From Companilactobacillus bobalius (GTDB lineage: Bacteria > Bacillota > Bacilli > Lactobacillales > Lactobacillaceae): a stretch of DNA of 9,739 bases. The stretch is from NCBI RefSeq assembly GCF_009764355.1, contig NZ_LNUA01000018.1, positions 1-9,739 on the forward strand, read 5' to 3'. The position numbers and the translations under genes were made by a program. Below the pieces are notes generated by a model. It ran no database searches. It had not been told where the DNA came from and saw only the letters and a list, made by a program, of their open reading frames with translations. Positions within the stretch are counted from its first letter, which is position 1; each line of letters starts with the position of its first letter. Shown one piece after another: positions 6,433-9,739 of the stretch.

Positions 6433-6912
6433 GGTTCTGGTGCAAAATTAACAAAATAGTCTTTGTAATACATTGGGACGATTGTTGAACGGATCATTGT
6501 ACTAATAATTCGATTAGTGATTGTGACGACGAAAAACCAAAGAGACTTGGTTCTCTTTGGCTTACTTTATGTAGTTGATGCATGACTTCAATCCCACTTA
6601 GCGTTTTTAGCGCAGTTCGTAGTGATTGAAAACCGCTTGATTTTACTAAGACGTGTTTAATTAACCGATGATCTTGTTCAATCAAATTATTACGATATTT
6701 AGAACATTGGTGATTTGCTTTCACCAATAAGCCGTCTTTAATTACTTGTTTAATAGCCTTTAAAGTGCCAGCATATTGATCAGTAACCAGACAATCAGGA
6801 CGACCATAGGTCGTCAATAAACGTTTCAAAAAATGATAGGCGGATTGATAATCACGATGTTTACGTAACTCAAAATCTAGTGTTAATCCATGACTATCAA
6901 TGGCTCTATCAT
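6433..6912 (-). mobile_element. Truncated IS6-family insertion sequence
   Basis: One terminal inverted repeat, GGTTCTGGTGCAAAATTAAC (6433-6452), matches the GGTTCTG-TGCAAA consensus of IS6-family ends in lactic acid bacteria. It is followed by the 3' half of the transposase on the minus strand. The other end and the 5' half of the transposase are missing, with a join near 6908-6925. The element lies 24 bp after the adenylyltransferase stop. It cannot move by itself but offers homology for recombination with full copies. Confidence 0.85.
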
Positions 6913-6931
6913 ACTCTATCACAAGATCCAA
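6494..6931 (-). pseudogene. IS6-family transposase, N-terminal half missing
   Basis: DDE transposase of the IS6/IS26/IS1216 group. Similarity begins at about residue 7-9 (DRAIDSHGLTLDFELRKHRD) and runs to the C-terminus (SLFGFSSSQSLIELLVQ). The second catalytic Asp (Asp51 in LVTDQYAG) and the Glu (Glu85 in NNLIEQDHRLIKH) remain. The first Asp, normally in a DETYIKVKG-like motif, and the N-terminal DNA-binding region are gone. About 139 of the usual 225-235 residues survive. The first six codons of the open frame (MDLVIE) come from the neighbouring fragment and are not transposase. A product, if any, would be inactive. Confidence 0.9.
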
Positions 6932-7041
6932 ACATCAATATTTGGCTGGCTAGACTGCTTCCTATTCTTATTATTTTTATTGTGTTCTTTTCTCTGCAAT
7001 GGATAATCAACACATTTGAAAAGGAACCTTATAAATTTTAG
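6910..7041 (+). pseudogene. C-terminal fragment of an unrecognised membrane protein
   Basis: An open plus-strand frame of about 43 codons runs from the IS junction to TAG at 7039-7041. It contains one very hydrophobic segment, WLARLLPILIIFIVFFSLQW, then IINTFEKEPYKF at the C-terminus, which reads like the last helix and cytoplasmic tail of an integral membrane protein. No start codon or ribosome site precedes it; the 5' part was probably removed when the IS6 element was inserted or rearranged. The family was not recognised. The low GC and coding-like pattern argue against chance, but the fragment is short. Confidence 0.45.
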
Positions 7042-7508
7042 TTATTATATTGGGCTGAAACCCTTGCTACAAGCGTGAGACGCTTGCCCTGTTCGGGGAG
7101 AACTCTCCATGAAATGGTCTGCTGGAAAGCTCCTGCTGAAAGCATGCGTCAAGTGCAAAATTTGTCTTGATGAAATCATGCTTATTATGCAAAATAATTC
7201 GGCAGACAGCCCCCGTCGGGTAGACGCCATTTGCGGAATAAATCAGCAAATGGCATACGCAACGATTGGTAAAAAGTGGCTAGCATATAGCTAGTCATTT
7301 TGCCGTGAGTTTGCGTAGCTAGGGGGTCAAGGGGCGAGCGCTAGCGTCCCCTTTGCAAGCACCACATCAGACACGTAAGTGGCTAGCATGTGGGTTGCTT
7401 GCCAAACCCCGTGAATTGATTTATTATGTGAGTAGAAACCCTAAGGGTTTCACGAGCTTAATCAATCAATTCACTTGCCTGAAAGGCAAAACAAAGGGGG
7501 TGGGGTTT
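7042..7508. other. Hairpin-rich mobilisation region, probable oriT upstream of mobC
   Basis: No convincing gene in 467 bp; short frames on both strands fall over hairpins and lack ribosome sites. Perfect inverted repeats include CAAGCGT/ACGCTTG (7070-7086), GGAGA/TCTCC (7097-7108), GCCATTTGC/GCAAATGGC (7226-7254), GTGAATTGATT/AATCAATTCAC (7411-7421 and 7464-7474) and, inside the last, GAAACCCTAAGGGTTTC (7435-7451). The 13-bp AAGTGGCTAGCAT is repeated directly at 7274-7286 and 7377-7389. Position before mobCA and this density of palindromes fit an origin of transfer. CGTAAGTGGC at 7375-7384 faintly recalls the GTAAGTGCG of IncQ nic sites, but I cannot place nic. Confidence 0.6.
7435..7451. repeat. 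17-bp palindrome nested in an 11-bp inverted repeat just upstream of mobC
   Basis: GAAACCCTAAGGGTTTC is perfect around a central A and lies between GTGAATTGATT (7411-7421) and AATCAATTCAC (7464-7474). The nested structure ends 35 bp before the mobC start. It may be a relaxosome or MobC binding site, or an autoregulatory operator. Confidence 0.65.
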
Positions 7509-7862
7509 GTGAGCGAACAACACAATATGTCTAGCCATCTATCCGATAAACAACCCAATCGGAAAGACAGTCGGCAAATCAATTTTAGAGTGAGCGAGCA
7601 GGACTATTTAAAGCTTTCGCAATCTGCGAAAACTTTAAATATGTCCGTGCCTGCTTTTGTCAAAAAGAAGGCACAGGGGGCGCGGATCGTTGCCCCTAAG
7701 ATTGGCGCAAAAGAAGCGCAAGAGTTAGCCCGTCAATTAGCAAAAATTGGGGGTAATCTCAACCAATTAACAAAACACGCCAATCAGGGGGGCAACGTCC
7801 CCGCCCAAGCATTGCAGGAACTTCAAAGTGAGGTGGCAAAGATATGGCAACAACTCACATAA
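7509..7862 (+). CDS. mobC: MobC family mobilisation accessory protein
   Basis: Relaxosome accessory protein that binds near oriT and helps the relaxase open the strands. The 117 residues show a ribbon-helix-helix-like N-terminal half (RQINFRVSEQDYLKLSQSAK, 22-41) and the MobC hallmark LAKIGGNLNQLTKHANQGGN (78-97). The start is GTG 7509, because AAAGGGGG (7493-7500) lies 8 nt before it. The frame is open back to 7353, but that part crosses the oriT palindromes and has no ribosome site; ATG 7527 is too far from the site. The 3' end overlaps mobA by 19 bp in another frame, which implies translational coupling. The products would act together on the adjacent palindromes. Confidence 0.9.
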   Translation: MSEQHNMSSHLSDKQPNRKDSRQINFRVSEQDYLKLSQSAKTLNMSVPAFVKKKAQGARIVAPKIGAKEAQELARQLAKIGGNLNQLTKHANQGGNVPAQALQELQSEVAKIWQQLT

Positions 7863-8986
7863 AGCGGTCTGCAAGTGCGTCACGGCTTGTCAATTATGCC
7901 GAAAAACGTGCGGTCTTAAAGGACGGACTAAACCTTGATGTGAACTATGCTAAAAGTCAATTTAAACAAGTCCGTGAAGTGTACGGTAATCAAGGTAAAA
8001 CACAAGCCTATGCTAGTCGTATTTCGTTTAGTCCAAAGGAATTTGACCCTAAAAACGAAATCGACCAGAAAAAAGCTCTCGATATTGCCAAAGAAGTGTA
8101 TCAAAAGACTTATCCTAATCAACAGGTGGCGCTATATGAACATGCTGATACGGACGCCTTACATATTCACGCTGTCATTGGGGCAATTGACTTGGAAACT
8201 GGCAAGAAAATGCATGGAAATTGGCAAGAATATCGTGAAAAGCTCGTTCATAACACCGATGAAATCGTACAAAAACATGGACTAGAAGTAACACACACTG
8301 ACCCTGAACGGTATGAAAAGCGTTCTATGGCCGAAATCAAAATGCAAGACCGCGGACAACCGACTTGGAAAGACCAAATCAGACAAGCAGTTGATAGTAC
8401 CATGTCTAATCAGCTTATATGCGATTTTCAGACGTTTAGAGACGATTTAAAGCAAAAAGCAATAGATGTATGGGAACGAGGTAAAGACCTTACCTATCAG
8501 CTAACAGGGACGAATTATAAGGCTCGTGGTAATAAACTTGGCACAGCTTACGAAAAGGAGGCAATTTACAATGAGTTGGAAAGACGTACCAGAGACCCAG
8601 ATACAAACAGATTTAACAGCGCTCAACCAGACCCTGAAAGAAATCAGGAACTATCAGGGCACACAAATTCAACTACAAAGCAAACAACAAATCGAACTGA
8701 CCGAACAGCTGACACAAATCGAACAAACCAGCCAAAAGGTCAATCAAGCCTTTCAAGAGACCTTGAACAATTTAGAGAACAGCAAAGAAACCAGCAGAGA
8801 ACGATTAGTCGCTCTGCTCAAAGACGCTCAAAATCAGTTCAACGAACAAACAAAGACGGTCAATCGCAAAACAATCGACGAATTGCAACAGATAAACAGT
8901 CTGCAAAAGAGCAACAACACCACGTTGAAAGCCCTAAACGACAGCCTAAACCAAACCGTTCAAGGGACTATGGACCAAGTCGCTAA
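7844..8986 (+). CDS. mobA: MobA-type relaxase (MobA/VirD2-like mobilisation nuclease)
   Basis: Nicks oriT, stays covalently bound to the 5' end and pilots the strand into the recipient through a helper's conjugation channel. The 380 residues fit the Relaxase/Mobilisation nuclease family. The candidate catalytic Tyr is Tyr18 in VNYAEKRA. The metal-binding histidine motif is YEHADTDALHIHAVIGAID (98-116), with His100, His107 and His109. GAGGTGG (7830-7836), inside mobC, is 7 nt before the ATG. From about residue 243 the sequence becomes low complexity (Gln, Asn, Arg, Thr, Ser), with no recognisable primase or helicase domain. This is exactly where a second gene overlaps in the next frame, so the tail composition is probably dictated by that gene. 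Assignment to MOB-P rather than MOB-Q is likely from the MobC partner but not proven here. Confidence 0.92.
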   Translation: MATTHIKRSASASRLVNYAEKRAVLKDGLNLDVNYAKSQFKQVREVYGNQGKTQAYASRISFSPKEFDPKNEIDQKKALDIAKEVYQKTYPNQQVALYEHADTDALHIHAVIGAIDLETGKKMHGNWQEYREKLVHNTDEIVQKHGLEVTHTDPERYEKRSMAEIKMQDRGQPTWKDQIRQAVDSTMSNQLICDFQTFRDDLKQKAIDVWERGKDLTYQLTGTNYKARGNKLGTAYEKEAIYNELERRTRDPDTNRFNSAQPDPERNQELSGHTNSTTKQTTNRTDRTADTNRTNQPKGQSSLSRDLEQFREQQRNQQRTISRSAQRRSKSVQRTNKDGQSQNNRRIATDKQSAKEQQHHVESPKRQPKPNRSRDYGPSR

Positions 8987-9122
8987 TCGTTTATCTACCG
9001 AAATTGACCGTACACATAAACATATGAGTTGGTATGAGATTAAAAATTATCTGTACGCGGTTATTCCGACTGGGTTGCTCTCAGGGCTCGTATTTTGGCT
9101 TCTGACGCATTTCTTTGCTTAA
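8571..9122 (+). CDS. Membrane-anchored coiled-coil mobilisation protein nested in mobA (MobB-like)
   Basis: The 183 residues lie in the +1 frame relative to mobA and overlap its last 416 bp. The real start is ATG 8571: a full AAAGGAGG (8554-8561) sits 9 nt before it, whereas an earlier in-frame ATG at 8526 has none. Residues about 10-150 are a Gln/Leu/Asn-rich likely coiled coil (TEQLTQIEQTSQKVNQAFQE and so on). Residues about 160-182 form one transmembrane helix (LYAVIPTGLLSGLVFWLLTH), with a very short outside end. There is no cysteine. Several ColE1-like and lactobacillus mobilisable plasmids carry a gene overlapping mobA whose membrane protein (MobB) stabilises the relaxosome and links it to the transfer machinery. 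Topology and position suggest the same job; sequence similarity to MobB was not established. Confidence 0.85.
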   Translation: MSWKDVPETQIQTDLTALNQTLKEIRNYQGTQIQLQSKQQIELTEQLTQIEQTSQKVNQAFQETLNNLENSKETSRERLVALLKDAQNQFNEQTKTVNRKTIDELQQINSLQKSNNTTLKALNDSLNQTVQGTMDQVANRLSTEIDRTHKHMSWYEIKNYLYAVIPTGLLSGLVFWLLTHFFA

Positions 9123-9134
9123 CAGGTGTATTTT

Positions 9135-9206
9135 ATGAAATTATCTTTAAAATGGCTTAGAATGCAAAATATTGATGAATTAGCTAGGTGTCGACGCACT
9201 ATTTAA
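9135..9206 (+). CDS. Possible 23-aa reading frame at the end of the mob operon
   Basis: ATG 9135 to TAA 9204-9206 would encode MKLSLKWLRMQNIDELARCR plus three residues. CAGGTG (9123-9128) just after the mobB-like stop could serve as a ribosome site, 6 nt away. It lies before the operon terminator. It may be the remaining start of a lost downstream gene or a chance frame; no family was recognised. Confidence 0.25.
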   Translation: MKLSLKWLRMQNIDELARCRRTI

Positions 9207-9231
9207 CTGTCTGTCAACGGTAAATCGAATT

Positions 9232-9267
9232 AAAGGGGCTTTCTGCTTTAGCAGTTAGCCCCTTTTT
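9232..9267 (+). terminator. Intrinsic terminator of the mobilisation operon
   Basis: AAAGGGGCT (9232-9240) pairs with AGCCCCTTT (9257-9265). An inner CTGC/GCAG stem (9243-9246, 9251-9254) follows a small internal loop. Five Ts run to 9267. Confidence 0.9.
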
Positions 9268-9321
9268 GAGGCTTTAAGGAGTTGATAGACTGGCGGATAA
9301 AACACTTTTGCGCATGCAAAG

Positions 9322-9342
9322 AAAAGCACCCTTGCTTTTTTT
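9322..9342 (+). terminator. Short hairpin with T-tract, possible second terminator
   Basis: AAAAGCA (9322-9328) pairs with TGCTTTT (9333-9339) around CCCT, followed by Ts to 9342. The stem is AT-rich and short, so efficiency is doubtful. It may act as a backup shielding the origin from mob transcription. Confidence 0.45.
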
Positions 9343-9371
9343 GCCTGCCTAACGGCGAGTGATTAGGTGGT

Positions 9372-9415
9372 CAAGCGAACTTCGCTTGTGGGTTTGGGCA
9401 ACGCCCAAGATCTTT
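9372..9415. other. Pair of hairpins upstream of the origin, the second terminator-like
   Basis: CAAGCGAA-C-TTCGCTTG (9372-9388) is a perfect 8-bp hairpin. TTGGGC-AAC-GCCCAA (9394-9408) follows and is trailed by TCTTTTT. The second resembles a terminator. Such hairpins could insulate the iterons or act as single-strand or primer signals. Confidence 0.5.
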
Positions 9416-9441
9416 TTATGTAACGACCATAGGGAGGCGCA

Positions 9442-9516
9442 ATGAGCAAAGCGAATGAAGTTAAATGTGAGAGCTTGTCTCTCACTCCTTTTGTTTGTGT
9501 TGTTTTGTTTTATTGA
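9442..9516 (+). CDS. 24-aa leader-like reading frame overlapping a hairpin
   Basis: ATG 9442 is preceded by a full AGGGAGG (9431-9437) at 4 nt, and the frame ends with TGA at 9514-9516. It starts MSKANEVKCESLSLTPFVCV and ends hydrophobic. Inside it, GTGAGAG (9467-9473) pairs with CTCTCAC (9479-9485), followed by a T-rich run. The strong ribosome site with an internal terminator-like hairpin resembles a leader peptide/attenuator, but what it would control is unclear because the iterons and rep lie downstream. I have an uncertain memory of similar short frames upstream of rep in lactobacillus plasmids. Confidence 0.4.
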   Translation: MSKANEVKCESLSLTPFVCVVLFY

Positions 9517-9633
9517 ATTGCGCTCACAAACATAGCGCTACGCGCGCACCTAATTTATTAATAATTCTATTAATACTTCTAAATACTTAGGGAAAAAGGA
9601 ATGGCTTTATATCAACGTTTATAGCACTAATAG

Positions 9634-9725
9634 AACACCAAAAAGCACACCACTCAACACCAAAAAGCACACCACTCAACACCAAAAAGCACACCACTCA
9701 ACACCAAAAAGCACACATCACTTTA
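9634..9725. repeat. Second copy of the iteron array at the window end (terminal redundancy)
   Basis: From 9624 the sequence repeats the window start: GCACTAATAG, then three full 22-bp units (9634-9655, 9656-9677, 9678-9699), then a fourth that turns from GCACACA straight into TCACTTTACTTTAGTG. The start has four full units and a different transition, so this end is 23 bp shorter over the shared stretch. It most likely marks the circular join of a plasmid rather than a second origin. Positions 9517-9623 hold only AT-rich DNA and a GCGC-rich patch (9534-9547). Confidence 0.9.
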
Positions 9726-9739
9726 CTTTAGTGTTAATT

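Noticed and set aside
7045..7294. Three overlapping frames of about 60 codons on both strands
   Set aside because: They lie over palindromic DNA, have no ribosome site and show no protein-like pattern.
7928..8285. Frames on both strands within mobA
   Set aside because: No ribosome sites, and the relaxase motifs lie in the other frame.
9601..9624. Seven-codon frame MALYQRL with an AAAAAGGA site
   Set aside because: Too short to claim; it ends at the start of the iteron region and may be chance.

Overview
The window looks like one complete small theta-replicating plasmid from a low-GC lactic acid bacterium of the Lactobacillaceae. The evidence is a Rep_3-family initiator behind 22-bp iterons, a MobC/MobA mobilisation module of the lactobacillus type, AGGAGG-type ribosome sites and AT-rich accessory genes. 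The last 116 bases repeat the first 139 with one iteron fewer and a changed last unit. The sequence is therefore probably a circle opened inside its iterons, with an unresolved end overlap; the true circle would be close to 9.6 kb.

Layout. 1-192: iterons and AT-rich origin. 193-963: replication initiator. 964-1331: a stem-loop, a 42-residue single-pass membrane peptide and a second imperfect hairpin. 1332-5289: an accessory block bracketed by two identical 48-bp direct repeats. It holds a GntR/UTRA regulator (minus) divergent from a Vat-type streptogramin A acetyltransferase (plus), a bidirectional terminator, a P1B-type heavy-metal ATPase (minus), and a divergent ArsR/SmtB repressor with an intact alpha-5 zinc site. 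5290-6408: the tail of an unrecognised gene cut by the second repeat, then an ANT(6)-family streptomycin adenylyltransferase. 6433-6912: a decayed IS6-family element. 6910-7041: the last 43 codons of an unrecognised membrane protein. 7042-7508: a hairpin-rich probable oriT region. 7509-9122: mobC, mobA and a membrane-anchored coiled-coil gene nested out of frame in the end of mobA. 9207-9623: terminators and a 24-codon reading frame leading back to the iterons.

How it works together. Rep and the iterons maintain the plasmid; no partition gene is visible. The mob genes would let it move with the help of a conjugative element. The cargo predicts resistance to streptogramin A and streptomycin plus export of zinc or cadmium. 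The metal operon and the acetyltransferase each have their own repressor and palindromic candidate operators. No terminator is visible between arsR and the adenylyltransferase, so read-through could tie streptomycin resistance to metal. The repeats, truncated genes and IS remnant show that the cargo was assembled in several steps.
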